Part shown: positions 33,025 to 41,986 of the stretch, piece after piece
Numbering within the stretch: position 1 is the first letter of the stretch
Layout: each line of letters begins with the position of its first letter
DNA from: JALZVT01 sp039029135
GTDB lineage: Bacteria; Pseudomonadota; Gammaproteobacteria; Pseudomonadales; Azotimanducaceae
Direction: 5' to 3'
Length of the DNA stretch: 64,000 nt
Assembly (NCBI GenBank): GCA_039029135.1
Contig: JBCCGT010000005.1
Location: forward strand, 62,001 to 126,000
Notes under the pieces: model-generated
What the model saw: only the letters and a program-made list of their open reading frames with translations
Databases searched by the model: none
Told to the model about the DNA's origin: nothing
Program-made: the position numbers and the translations under genes

Positions 33025-35271
33025 TTGAACGAATTCGACGGCGGGGAATCGCTCCCCTTACACAGCTATACCGAAAAGGCGTACCTCGAGTATTCGATGT
33101 ACGTCATCAACGACCGCGCGCTGCCGCACGTCGCCGACGGCTTGAAGCCGGTCCAGCGCCGCATCGTCTACGCCATGTCCGAGCTCGGGCTCAACGCGCA
33201 GGCGAAGTACGCGAAGTCGGCGCGCACGGTCGGCGACGTGCTCGGCAAGTTTCACCCGCACGGTGACAGCGCCTGCTACGAGGCGATGGTGCTGATGGCG
33301 CAGCCGTTTTCGTTTCGTTATCCGCTCGTGGACGGCCAGGGCAACTGGGGCGCGCCCGACGACCCCAAATCGTTCGCCGCGATGCGCTACACCGAGTCGC
33401 GGCTGGCGCCGTTCGCCGGTGTGTTCCTGTCCGAGCTCGGCCAGGGCACCGTCGACATGCAGCAGAACTTCGACGGCACGCTGGAAGAGCCGAGGCTCCT
33501 GCCCGCGCGGCTGCCGGTGGTGCTGCTCAACGGCTCGACCGGCATCGCGGTCGGCATGGCTACGGACATCCCGCCGCACAACCTGCGCGAGGTGGTCAGC
33601 GCCTGCATTCATCTGCTCGACCGTCCCAAGGCGACGACGGCTGACGTCATGACGCACATTCAGGGACCGGACTTTCCGTCGCCCGCACTGATCGTGACAC
33701 CAAAGGCAGACATCCACGCGCTGTATGAGAGCGGCCGCGGCAGCGTCAAGTGCCGCGCGCGCTACGAGCAGGAAGACGGCGACATCGTGATCACGGCGCT
33801 GCCTTACCAGAGCTCGCCGGCGCGGGTGCTCGAACAGATCGCGCAGCAGATGCAGGCCAAGAAGCTGCCGATGCTGGTCGATCTGCGCGACGAGTCCGAT
33901 CACGAGAACCCGACGCGGCTGGTGCTGGTGCCGCGCTCCAATCGCGTCGACGTCGAGCGGCTGATGTCGCACCTGTTCGCCAGTACGGATCTCGAGCGCA
34001 GCGTGCGCGTCAACCTCAACGTCATCGCGCTCGACGGCCGACCGCGCACGATGAGCCTGGTCGAGATGCTCAAGGAGTGGCTGAAGTTTCGCCGCGAGGT
34101 CGTCACGCGGCGGCTCGAATATCGCATCGAGAAGATCGACGCCAGGCTGCACATTCTCGAAGGCCTGCTGGTCGCCTACCTGAATATCGACGAGGTCATT
34201 CGCATCATCCGCGAAGAAGACCGCCCGAAGAACGCCCTCATGGAGAAGTTTGGCCTGTCCGATATTCAGGCCAACGCCATCCTGGACATTCGCCTGCGGC
34301 AGCTCGCCAAACTGGAGGAGATCAAGCTGCAGGGAGAGCGCGACGAGCTCGAGGCAGAGCGCGCCGAGCTGACGAAGATACTCGGCTCTAAGGCGCGCAT
34401 GACCACGCTGATGAAGAAGGAGCTGCTCGCCGCCGCTGAGGAGTTCGGCGACGAGCGCCGCTGCGAGCTGGTCGATGCCGCCGAGGCGGTGGCGCTGAAG
34501 GAAGAGGATCTCGTTAGCAACGAACCGATCACCGTGGTGCTGTCGGAAAAAGGCTGGGTACGCGCCGCGAAGGGCCACGAGGTCGTGGCGCAGGAGCTGT
34601 CCTATCGCGCGGGCGACGCGTTCGGTGCCGCCGCACGCGGGCGGACCAACGAGATACTCGCCTTTCTCGATTCGCAGGGTCGCGCCTACAGCCTCGCGCC
34701 GCACACCCTGCCGTCGGCGCGCGGTCAGGGCGAGCCCTTGACCGGGCGGCTGAAGCCGGCGGAAGGCGCGAGCTTCATCGGCCTCGCGCTGGGCGTGGCC
34801 GATCAGCGCCTGCTGGTCGCAAGCTCTGCGGGCTACGGTTTCGTATGTACGCTCGCGGATCTGGTGGCGAAGAACAAAGCGGGCAAGGCACTGCTCAACG
34901 TGCCCAAGGGCGCCCACGCGCTGCCGCCGGTGCCGTTCGTGGACGCGGCCGGAGACCAGGCGCAGTTTGTCGCCGCGGCGACCAGCGCCGGCTATCTGCT
35001 GCTGTTTCCGCTCGCGGACCTGCCGCAGATGGCGCGCGGCAAGGGCAATAAGATCATCGGCATCCCGCCCAAGGCGCAAAAGGAAGACGGCGAGCACGTA
35101 ATCGCGGCCGTCGTCGTGTCGGAGCAACAGCAGCTCGTCGTCCACGCCGGGCGGCAGCACACGCGCATCAAGTTCCGGGATCTCGGCAACTATCAGGGCG
35201 AGCGCGCACGGCGCGGGCGCAAGCTGCCGCGCGGCTACACCAAGGTCAGCGCGCTGCGCGCCGAGGATTGA
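33025..35271 (+). CDS. parC: DNA topoisomerase IV subunit A
   Basis: A 748-residue cleavage subunit. The winged-helix core shows KPVQRRIVYAMSELGL and the quinolone region HPHGDSACYEA with wild-type Ser82 and Glu86. The catalytic Tyr122 is in MRYTESRL. A C-terminal beta-pinwheel follows. The start is TTG at 33025, since the conserved LPLHSYTEKAYLEYSM begins soon after and the first ATG (residue 25) would remove it; TGAAGAA lies upstream. Probably co-transcribed with parE. Confidence 0.95.
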   Translation: MNEFDGGESLPLHSYTEKAYLEYSMYVINDRALPHVADGLKPVQRRIVYAMSELGLNAQAKYAKSARTVGDVLGKFHPHGDSACYEAMVLMAQPFSFRYPLVDGQGNWGAPDDPKSFAAMRYTESRLAPFAGVFLSELGQGTVDMQQNFDGTLEEPRLLPARLPVVLLNGSTGIAVGMATDIPPHNLREVVSACIHLLDRPKATTADVMTHIQGPDFPSPALIVTPKADIHALYESGRGSVKCRARYEQEDGDIVITALPYQSSPARVLEQIAQQMQAKKLPMLVDLRDESDHENPTRLVLVPRSNRVDVERLMSHLFASTDLERSVRVNLNVIALDGRPRTMSLVEMLKEWLKFRREVVTRRLEYRIEKIDARLHILEGLLVAYLNIDEVIRIIREEDRPKNALMEKFGLSDIQANAILDIRLRQLAKLEEIKLQGERDELEAERAELTKILGSKARMTTLMKKELLAAAEEFGDERRCELVDAAEAVALKEEDLVSNEPITVVLSEKGWVRAAKGHEVVAQELSYRAGDAFGAAARGRTNEILAFLDSQGRAYSLAPHTLPSARGQGEPLTGRLKPAEGASFIGLALGVADQRLLVASSAGYGFVCTLADLVAKNKAGKALLNVPKGAHALPPVPFVDAAGDQAQFVAAATSAGYLLLFPLADLPQMARGKGNKIIGIPPKAQKEDGEHVIAAVVVSEQQQLVVHAGRQHTRIKFRDLGNYQGERARRGRKLPRGYTKVSALRAED

Positions 35272-35279
35272 AGGAGCAA

Positions 35280-35299
35280 CCCGCCGGGTGGCCGGCGGG
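35280..35299. terminator. GC-rich hairpin between convergent genes
   Basis: A perfect 8-bp stem, CCCGCCGG and CCGGCGGG with a 4-nt loop, lies between parC and the convergent membrane-protein gene. A second dyad (CCTAGC/GCTAGG) adjoins at 35311-35327. There is no T-run, so intrinsic termination is uncertain. Confidence 0.35.
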
Positions 35300-35311
35300 C
35301 ACGCAAGCCGC

Positions 35312-36289
35312 CTAGCCGGTCGCTAGGCTGGCGGTCAGCTCCGCGACCTGTCCCTGGGTCGCGGGTCCGGCCTCGACCAGGCGCCAGAGTCGCTCACCGA
35401 ACCCTTCCAGCACCGGGCTCTCCGCCGCCGTCAGGATCGCTTCGTCGGGCGGCAGCTCTGCCGCGATCGCCGCCGTCATCGTCACGCTCAGGTCGTCGGC
35501 CAGCGCGGCGTACAACATCCCGCGCTGGGCCGCTTCGCCGCCGGGCTCCAGCAGGGCGCCGCGCCAGCGCGCGGGGGACGTTGCGCTGCGCGTACACAGC
35601 CGCAGCGCGGTCAGCGTCAGGCACAGCGCCTCTTCGCCGCTGACGCCCACGAACTCCAGGTAGTAGCCGCCGGCCGATAAGGCTTGCCAACGCGCGTCCG
35701 CGATAGCGGCCACCGCCGCGACGTCGCGCGACCAATGCGCCTCCAACGCTTCGCGCTCCGCGATCTCGGTGTGATTGAGCAGGTTCAGCACGGCGGCGAA
35801 GCGCTTCGGCGGTGGTGGCGGTGGGGCTGGCGCCGTGCGCCGGCGGGTTGCCAGTAGACCGAGCAGCAGCGCTGCGATCGCGGCCAGCAGCCAGGCCAGC
35901 CACAGCCGGTAAGGGTGGCCCGCGCGTGGTGGCGGAGCGACCCGGACGTAGCCCGCGACCGTCTGTTCCAGCAGGATCGGCTGCGAGAGCGCATCGCTGC
36001 CGACCCCGATCGCGCCGGCGCTGGCGAGCGTCGCGCCGCTCATGTCCATGATCTCAATGCCGCGGGCGCCGCCGCTCGCGAGTCCCTGCTCGACCAGGCT
36101 ACGCAGCGCCATCGCGTCGCCGCGCAGAATGGGTGCGGTGCTCTGTGCGGCGATGAGTCGGGCGAGCGGTCGCGCGTCGCGGGGTTCGGGGGGCGTCAGG
36201 GCCAGGCCCAATGCAATCAATGCGGCCGTTGCGACAACTGCGCTCAGGACGGCGGGTCGGGCTGCGGGATGGAACGGAGAGCTTGGCAA
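35312..36289 (-). CDS. Two-helix membrane protein divergent from serB (YtjB/AhpA-like)
   Basis: A 325-residue protein without a known catalytic motif. A membrane helix at about 13-31, an extracytoplasmic domain at about 32-128 and a second helix at about 130-147 are followed by a proline run and a cytoplasmic C-terminal domain of about 160 residues. Topology and its position divergent from serB recall the SMP/YtjB (AhpA) family; similarity beyond that is not obvious. The start is TTG at 36289, the only start before the first helix. A GGCGGT/ACCGCC hairpin at 36314-36328 lies just upstream. Confidence 0.65.
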   Translation of the reverse strand: MPSSPFHPAARPAVLSAVVATAALIALGLALTPPEPRDARPLARLIAAQSTAPILRGDAMALRSLVEQGLASGGARGIEIMDMSGATLASAGAIGVGSDALSQPILLEQTVAGYVRVAPPPRAGHPYRLWLAWLLAAIAALLLGLLATRRRTAPAPPPPPPKRFAAVLNLLNHTEIAEREALEAHWSRDVAAVAAIADARWQALSAGGYYLEFVGVSGEEALCLTLTALRLCTRSATSPARWRGALLEPGGEAAQRGMLYAALADDLSVTMTAAIAAELPPDEAILTAAESPVLEGFGERLWRLVEAGPATQGQVAELTASLATG

Positions 36290-36550
36290 GAGTCGTCGCT
36301 GTGCAGTCTATCTGGCGGTTTCACCGCCGGGTCTGTCTGTCGGGATTGGGCGCAACGCGCGCGGCACCGACGGGCGCGCGCAGGTGCAGAGAGCGGCAAC
36401 GCGGCGCAGCCTAGCACGGCCCGGCGGTCCGGTCAGCGCGCTGCCGCGTCGCCGGCGGCGGCAGGGCGTATGATGCGCAGCTTGCGTCTCGGCACGGGTC
36501 GGCTTGTCGTTACGGCGGGCTCGTTCCCAGGCGCGCAGAGTCTGAATCGA

Positions 36551-37864
36551 ATGAACACAGCTTGGAGTCGTAGCGCGGTGGCGAACAGTGAATCTGACGC
36601 AGTTGAGGAACTCCTGCTCCTCCATGTCAGCGGTCAGGATCGTCGCGGCCTGCTTGCGGAGCTCACGGGCCGGCTGGCCTCAGGCGGCGTGCAGGTGCTC
36701 GACATCGGGCAGGCGATCGTCCACGAGCAGCTCGTGCTGTCGATATTGGCGCGCTTCGTCGGCAGCGCCGCGAACAATGCCTTGCTGCTGCGCCGCCTGT
36801 CGACGCTGGCCGAAGAGCGCGGCGTCTCGCTGCGCTACTCGACGGTGGGTTCCGATGACTACGAACACTGGGTGCGGGGGCAGGGGCAGGATCGCTACAT
36901 ACTGACGCTGCTGTCGGCTGGGGTCGACGCGGGCAACCTCGCCGCCGTGAGCGAGGTCATTTCGCGCCATGGACTGAACGTCTATGCGGTGTCGCGCCTG
37001 TCCAATCGCGTCGCGCTCGTCGACGTCGAGAACAGCAAGCGCTCTAGCCTCGAGATGACGCTGCGCGGTCGCATCGCCGACGAGGACGCGCTCAAGCGCG
37101 ATCTGCTCGCTGCCGCGAGCGCGTATGACTTCGACTGCAGCATCCAGCTCGACTCGGTGTACCGGCGCAATCGGCGCCTGGTCGCCTTTGACATGGACTC
37201 GACACTGATCCGCGCCGAGGTGATCGACGAATTGGCGCGACGTCACGGTGTCTATGACGCGGTCGCCGCGATCACCGCGCGAGCGATGGCGGGCGAACTC
37301 GACTTCGCCGCCAGCCTGCGTGAACGCGTTGGCCTGTTGCGGGGTCTGCCCGCCAGCACCCTTAGCGAGGTCGCGGCCAGCGTTGAGCTGTCGGACGGCG
37401 CCGAGCGGCTGCTGCTGGCCTTGGGCCACTTCGGCTATCGCACCGCGATTCTGTCAGGCGGTTTTCAGCCCATCGGCGAAGACCTCGCACGGCGGCTCGG
37501 GATCGATCATGTGTTCGCCAACAGACTGCAGATTCGCGATGGCGTGCTGACCGGCGAGCTGGACGGCGAGATCATCGATGCGGAGGCGAAGGCGCGAAAA
37601 CTCATCGAGCTGTGCGCGGCGCAGGGTATCAGCGTGGGGCAGGCGATTGCCCTCGGCGACGGCGCCAACGATCTGCCCATGCTTGCCACGGCCGGCCTGG
37701 GTATCGCGTTTCATGCCAAGCCGCTCGTCAAGGAGTCGGCGGATCACTCGATCTCACGCTTCGGCCTCGACAGCGTGCTGTATCTGCTGGGGTTCAGCGA
37801 TGCGGAGATCGAGTTCGTGACCAACGCCGAGGCGCGACGTCAGTCGGAGGTCGTGAAGTCGTAG
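36551..37864 (+). CDS. serB: Phosphoserine phosphatase
   Basis: A 437-residue HAD phosphatase for the last step of serine synthesis. Two ACT-like regulatory domains (about 18-195) precede the catalytic domain. Motif I is DMDSTLI at 214-220, motif II is ILSGGF, and motif IV is LGDGANDLPML. The two-ACT form is longer than E. coli SerB (322 residues) and is common in Pseudomonas relatives. ATG at 36551 is used; GTG at 36578 is possible. Its 3' end overlaps the convergent fimX by 25 bp. Confidence 0.95.
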   Translation: MNTAWSRSAVANSESDAVEELLLLHVSGQDRRGLLAELTGRLASGGVQVLDIGQAIVHEQLVLSILARFVGSAANNALLLRRLSTLAEERGVSLRYSTVGSDDYEHWVRGQGQDRYILTLLSAGVDAGNLAAVSEVISRHGLNVYAVSRLSNRVALVDVENSKRSSLEMTLRGRIADEDALKRDLLAAASAYDFDCSIQLDSVYRRNRRLVAFDMDSTLIRAEVIDELARRHGVYDAVAAITARAMAGELDFAASLRERVGLLRGLPASTLSEVAASVELSDGAERLLLALGHFGYRTAILSGGFQPIGEDLARRLGIDHVFANRLQIRDGVLTGELDGEIIDAEAKARKLIELCAAQGISVGQAIALGDGANDLPMLATAGLGIAFHAKPLVKESADHSISRFGLDSVLYLLGFSDAEIEFVTNAEARRQSEVVKS

Positions 37865-39879
37865 TTCATGGCCTCTGCGGGTTCCTGCAGATAGTGGCCC
37901 TGAATGTAGTTGACGCCGGCCTGCCACAGGTGCGACAGGATCTGCGCGTTCTCCACCATCGGCACGATGGTCAGCTTGCCGCGCGCCTGCAGCGTCGAGA
38001 TCATCTTGTTCAGCGCCTCGCCCGACTTGTCTTCTTCTTCCAGTTTCTGGACGTGACTGCCGTCGAGCTTCACCAGATCGACGGGGATGTGATCGAGCAG
38101 TCCCTCGGGCTCGTGCGCGAGGCCGTAGCGTGACAGCGACGAGCGCACATGCATCTTGCGCAGCGTCTCCACAAAGTCGCGCGTGGCGCTGATGCACGAG
38201 GATGCGTCCTCTTCGGTCACCTGGAAGATCACCGCGTCGGACGGCAGGCGCGCGGCTTTGATCGCGACGGACAGCCACTGCGAGAAGTCGGGATCCGAGA
38301 CGCTGTTGCTGGTCAGGTTGATCGTAATGCGCGTGTCCTTGCCCTTGGCGCGGTGCGCGGACAGCGTCTTGATCGCCTGCAACACCACCCACCGATCGAT
38401 CTTGCCCGCCACGCCGTTGTCGATCGCGGTGCGCAGGAACTGATTCGGGGCGATCTGATCGCCGGCCTCGTTGATCATGCGCAGGAACACCTCGTAGTGT
38501 TCGTCCTCGTCGCCGCGCAGGCTGATGATCGGCTGATAGAGCAGGGCGAAGCTGTGCTTCTCGATGGCGCGGTTGATATGCCGCAAGACCGTCGCGGTCG
38601 TCGACTCCGGGTTTTCGTCGTTCGGCTGCGGTTCGTGCCAGTGCGTTGAGTTGCGCTCGTGTTTCTCGATCGCCTGCCGGAAGCCCTCGTCTAGCGCGAC
38701 CTCCACCGAGGGGAAGCACTCGATGGGCACCGCGACGACGGAGACGGTGGTGCGGGCGCTGCGATCGTTGACCTCGCACACCATGCTCTTGATGCGCGTT
38801 TGCAGGGATTCGATGGTCTTGCGGTTCTCGTCTTCGGAGTCTGCCGACACGTGCATCGCGTAGCGATGGTTGTCGATCTGCGAGTACCGTTCGCGACCGA
38901 CGGCCGACTCTAGCTCCACGCCGATCATTCGCGCCAGCTCGTTGGCGCCGCGAATGCCCATCTCGCGCTGGGTCGTGTGAAAGTCATCGAGCTGCGCGAT
39001 TAGCAATACATGCTGTCGATCTTGATTCTGATCACAGGCCTTGCCGAGATGCTGGAGGAACTGATCGATGGTGGCGCCGTTACCGTCGCTCGCCGGCTGC
39101 GGCTGCTGGGGCGCTGGCGCCTGCTCGGTCGGCTTGACCAAGACTTGAATGCTGTCTTCGCCGTCGTAGCGCGTCGCGCTAAGGGTGAACTCTGCGGCGA
39201 AGTTCTGATCGTTTTCTCGCGCGCCGCTGGACGTGAAGCGCATCGGTTCGGGATTCTCCCGGAAGGTCACCAGGCGACCCTTGATGTCCTCGGTGCACTC
39301 CGCAGCGAAGAGATCGAGCAGCGGAACGCCGAGCATGTCGTCGCCCTCGGCGTAGCCGAACAGGTGCGCGTACGGATCGTTCGCGTAGATGTGCATCCCC
39401 TCGTGCACGTAGCCGATGGGCACCGATGCGGCCGCCATCAGCAGCTCGCAGCGCTCCTGGGTTTCGCGCAGCTCTTTGCGGGTGCTGTGGATGCGATGGT
39501 GCAGGCAGACGTGTTCGATCTCGCGACTGATCACGCGTCCAAGGAGCTGCGTCGAGCCCTCGCCGACGACGTGCGTGGCGCCGAACTCCATGAGTTCCAG
39601 GGAACGGCTGGTCTGCCCCTGATTGTCGACCACAATGATGGGCGGCTCTTTGCAGACCTTCCGCAGGTCGCGCAGCGTGGTGTCGAGTTCGGCGAGCGAG
39701 TGGTGCACGATCAGCAGATCCGCAGCCTTCGACTGGAAAGCAGCTACGGCCGCTCCACCGTCCGCAACCACCGACATCTGCGTGCTGATGCCCTGATTGC
39801 GAAGTGCAGAGTCGATTTCATGCGCGCGATTCTCAGAGCTGTCAGCAATGAGAAGGCGAACTGGCGCTGGAATCATCAT
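37840..39879 (-). CDS. fimX: FimX-like degenerate GGDEF-EAL c-di-GMP effector
   Basis: A 679-residue multidomain protein with receiver-like (about 1-125), PAS (about 140-250), GGDEF (about 290-415) and EAL (about 430-679) domains. The GGDEF site is lost (DNHRY in its place) and the EAL motif is EVF at residues 463-465, as in FimX where it is EVL; catalysis is unlikely but c-di-GMP binding is expected. P. aeruginosa FimX controls type IV pilus assembly and twitching. The neighbours serB, psd and the rhodanese gene match that locus. The 124-bp leader contains several dyads described separately. Confidence 0.9.
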   Translation of the reverse strand: MMIPAPVRLLIADSSENRAHEIDSALRNQGISTQMSVVADGGAAVAAFQSKAADLLIVHHSLAELDTTLRDLRKVCKEPPIIVVDNQGQTSRSLELMEFGATHVVGEGSTQLLGRVISREIEHVCLHHRIHSTRKELRETQERCELLMAAASVPIGYVHEGMHIYANDPYAHLFGYAEGDDMLGVPLLDLFAAECTEDIKGRLVTFRENPEPMRFTSSGARENDQNFAAEFTLSATRYDGEDSIQVLVKPTEQAPAPQQPQPASDGNGATIDQFLQHLGKACDQNQDRQHVLLIAQLDDFHTTQREMGIRGANELARMIGVELESAVGRERYSQIDNHRYAMHVSADSEDENRKTIESLQTRIKSMVCEVNDRSARTTVSVVAVPIECFPSVEVALDEGFRQAIEKHERNSTHWHEPQPNDENPESTTATVLRHINRAIEKHSFALLYQPIISLRGDEDEHYEVFLRMINEAGDQIAPNQFLRTAIDNGVAGKIDRWVVLQAIKTLSAHRAKGKDTRITINLTSNSVSDPDFSQWLSVAIKAARLPSDAVIFQVTEEDASSCISATRDFVETLRKMHVRSSLSRYGLAHEPEGLLDHIPVDLVKLDGSHVQKLEEEDKSGEALNKMISTLQARGKLTIVPMVENAQILSHLWQAGVNYIQGHYLQEPAEAMNYDFTTSD

Positions 39880-39887
39880 TGCGCTAA

Positions 39888-40018
39888 CTGGCCCCGATCC
39901 ATGTTCGGGATCGCTCTAATCGCCAACCTGACCGCCCGCAGCTTTTCTGGCGTCTACCCGGTGGGGCCAGAAAAGTACGAGGTCTTAGCCGGAGAATTAC
40001 CGCCTAATTTTCGGCGGT
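39888..40018 (-). promoter_or_regulatory. Structured leader upstream of fimX with competing hairpins
   Basis: On the minus strand, in transcription order: a 6-bp stem ACCGCC/GGCGGT (40018-39999) spanning the upstream stop codon; a 10-bp perfect stem CTTTTCTGGC/GCCAGAAAAG (39975-39942); and a 6-bp stem CGATCC/GGATCG (39913-39895). In addition CTGGCCCC (39970-39963), part of the 10-bp stem and its loop, is perfectly complementary to GGGGCCAG (39895-39888), which lies 8 nt before the fimX ATG. The long-range pairing would exclude the 10-bp stem and cover the ribosome-binding region. Found by eye. Confidence 0.45.
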
Positions 40019-41749
40019 AGCGGAGCTTCCCGAGACATCCCTTGGAGCCTCGATGTTGAGGTCGATGGAGGAATTTTCCAAGTAACCATCAAGCATTCGG
40101 AATGTGAACTGGATAAAAGTCTCGGTCCGAAGTCTCTCTTCCTGAAGCTGCGCGGTCGCCTGTATTCCCTGGCGCTGCAGATGGATCTTTTGCTGCTCCT
40201 GAAACAGGATCGCCGGCGCGATCAGGGTCGCGGGCTGGCGGATCGCCGCCATGTCGGGCAGCAGCAGAGCGCGGGAGTAATCCGACAGCCCGCCTTTCTT
40301 CTTAATAACCCGAATGGCGACGGGAATGGCGCGTGGCGCCATCAACTCGAGGCCCGTCTGGGTCTCGCCGTCCAGATGCCGCACCCAGCGCAGCACGCTG
40401 ATACACCAGCGCTCGTCCTCGGCCTCGCGCACCGCCATGATGTCGCCGGCCTGCAGATTGCTCGGGGTCTCGCTTTTCCACGCGATCCGGTAGCCACCCG
40501 GGCTGGTGTCGACGATTTCCGTGTCGTAGATGCTCAGATCTTCGGAGACTTCCTCGGTCTTGTTGGCGTCGACCAGGATCTTTTCCGGTTCGATGATGTT
40601 CGGGTTTTCCGGGATTCTGCGCGCCCACGGATCCAGCGCGGTCTCGGCTGGCGTGTCTAGCTTGAACGGCATGAACGGATTGATCTCGCGCTTGATCAGC
40701 GCGTCCGCGCCGCTCAGCTGATTGGCGAAGCTGACGCCGCCCGAGATGAAATAGTGTGCCGCCCGCATGCCCAGGGCGACCTTCATCGGTCCGGATGCCG
40801 GTGCCCGACGGAAACTGCGCTTGGCGATCTCGCCCCAGCACGCGGCCAGGTGATTCACCATGGGAATTTCGAAGTTCTCGGGGATCGCCACACGATGATC
40901 GTCGCCGCGTACGAACGCCTCGAGTTCGTAGACCAGCACGCTGGTCTGCAGACCACGCAGTGACGGCGCGGAACGCTCCTTCACGAGTCGGGTGTAGCGC
41001 GGCGGCTCGTCTTTATCGAGGTCGATGCAAAATAGCGCCGCGTCCGCGTCATCGGTCAGCTTGGTTTCGGCAACCCAGCTTTCCAGCGCGTTGTACACCT
41101 GAGTGAGCTGCCGACTGCGTAGCTGATTGGGTTTCGCGCAGGCGAGCAGCAGGGTACGGCGATAGAGTTCAGACAGGCTCAGCGCCACCGGCGCTTCGGT
41201 TTCGGGATCCTCGAACTTGATGTCCGCGAATTCCATCTGTTCTGCGACCTTGAAGATCTGGTTCAGCTCCAGCCACAGATTCACGCTGGGCGCGACGTAG
41301 TGCTGGCAACTGCGCAGTAGCGTCTGTGACAGACCGGACATGGTGCGGTGACACGCGATCGGGATGATCTCGCGCTCTGAGTCCTTGGCCGGGTTGGCGT
41401 CGCGTACGACGGCCTTGTAGCCGACCGTCAGATTGGTTTGTAGCCGCTGGGCGATCTTTGAGCGGTCTTCGCCCGCCTCCGAGTTTGAGGCGCTGTTGTC
41501 CAGGCGGCTGCAGATGTACTCGAGTGTGGCCCGGATGGTCTCTAGCAGTTCCAGCCGCGTCTCCGCGCTGACCTGAACGCGCGCGATCTCTTCCGTCGCG
41601 ATGACCAGGCGGTCAGCGGTGAGCTGCGTGTTCGCGAGCGGCAGCCCCATGACCCACTCTGCGAGCGCGCGCGAATCGTTGCCGCAAATCGACAGTGTCG
41701 GCAGGTCGGGCTCGGGAGTCGTCAGTCTTACTGCGGTGATAACGTCCAT
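40004..41749 (-). CDS. Conserved FimX-partner protein with atypical PilZ-like C-terminal part
   Basis: A 581-residue soluble protein. The large N-terminal part (about 1-380) is mostly helical with no motif I recognise. The C-terminal part (about 400-500) looks beta-rich and contains DTSPGG, matching the DxSxxG half of the PilZ c-di-GMP motif; the RxxxR half is not visible. It is 124 bp upstream of fimX on the same strand, the place of the conserved hypothetical gene next to fimX in P. aeruginosa. Function is unknown; a role with FimX is inferred from position. Confidence 0.7.
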   Translation of the reverse strand: MDVITAVRLTTPEPDLPTLSICGNDSRALAEWVMGLPLANTQLTADRLVIATEEIARVQVSAETRLELLETIRATLEYICSRLDNSASNSEAGEDRSKIAQRLQTNLTVGYKAVVRDANPAKDSEREIIPIACHRTMSGLSQTLLRSCQHYVAPSVNLWLELNQIFKVAEQMEFADIKFEDPETEAPVALSLSELYRRTLLLACAKPNQLRSRQLTQVYNALESWVAETKLTDDADAALFCIDLDKDEPPRYTRLVKERSAPSLRGLQTSVLVYELEAFVRGDDHRVAIPENFEIPMVNHLAACWGEIAKRSFRRAPASGPMKVALGMRAAHYFISGGVSFANQLSGADALIKREINPFMPFKLDTPAETALDPWARRIPENPNIIEPEKILVDANKTEEVSEDLSIYDTEIVDTSPGGYRIAWKSETPSNLQAGDIMAVREAEDERWCISVLRWVRHLDGETQTGLELMAPRAIPVAIRVIKKKGGLSDYSRALLLPDMAAIRQPATLIAPAILFQEQQKIHLQRQGIQATAQLQEERLRTETFIQFTFRMLDGYLENSSIDLNIEAPRDVSGSSATAEN

Positions 41750-41775
41750 GGTGGAGCCATATTGAGGTTGGTGGA

Positions 41776-41781
41776 ATTATA
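41776..41781 (-). promoter_or_regulatory. Consensus -10 element of the FimX-partner gene
   Basis: TATAAT on the minus strand, 26 nt before the ATG at 41749, giving a short leader. No TTGACA-like -35 stands at 16-18 bp upstream, so an activator may be needed. Confidence 0.4.
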
Positions 41782-41986
41782 GATGAACCGCCTTGACAGA
41801 GTGTGTCACAGGTCCGGGTTTCGGCGGCCCTGGGCGACCGACGAGCACTCCGTCTCAAGTCTCCTGAGCACCCGGAATGCTGGCGCCGCGGCGCCGTTTC
41901 TGAACGCGCTTTACGGCGCTTACGCGGGGTCGGTGCGCGGGTGTGAACGCGCTATCATTGTCAGCGTCAGATGCCCGGGAGACACG

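Noticed and set aside
33058..35160. 700-codon minus-strand frame opposite parC, and similar ones opposite parE (31082-32647) and the IorB-like gene (1981-3486)
   Set aside because: All are GC-driven shadows with His/Arg/Leu-rich composition and no recognisable motif.
41882..41895. GGCGCC-GC-GGCGCC dyad in the efp upstream region as a terminator
   Set aside because: There is no convincing T-run, and short GC palindromes are common by chance in this sequence.
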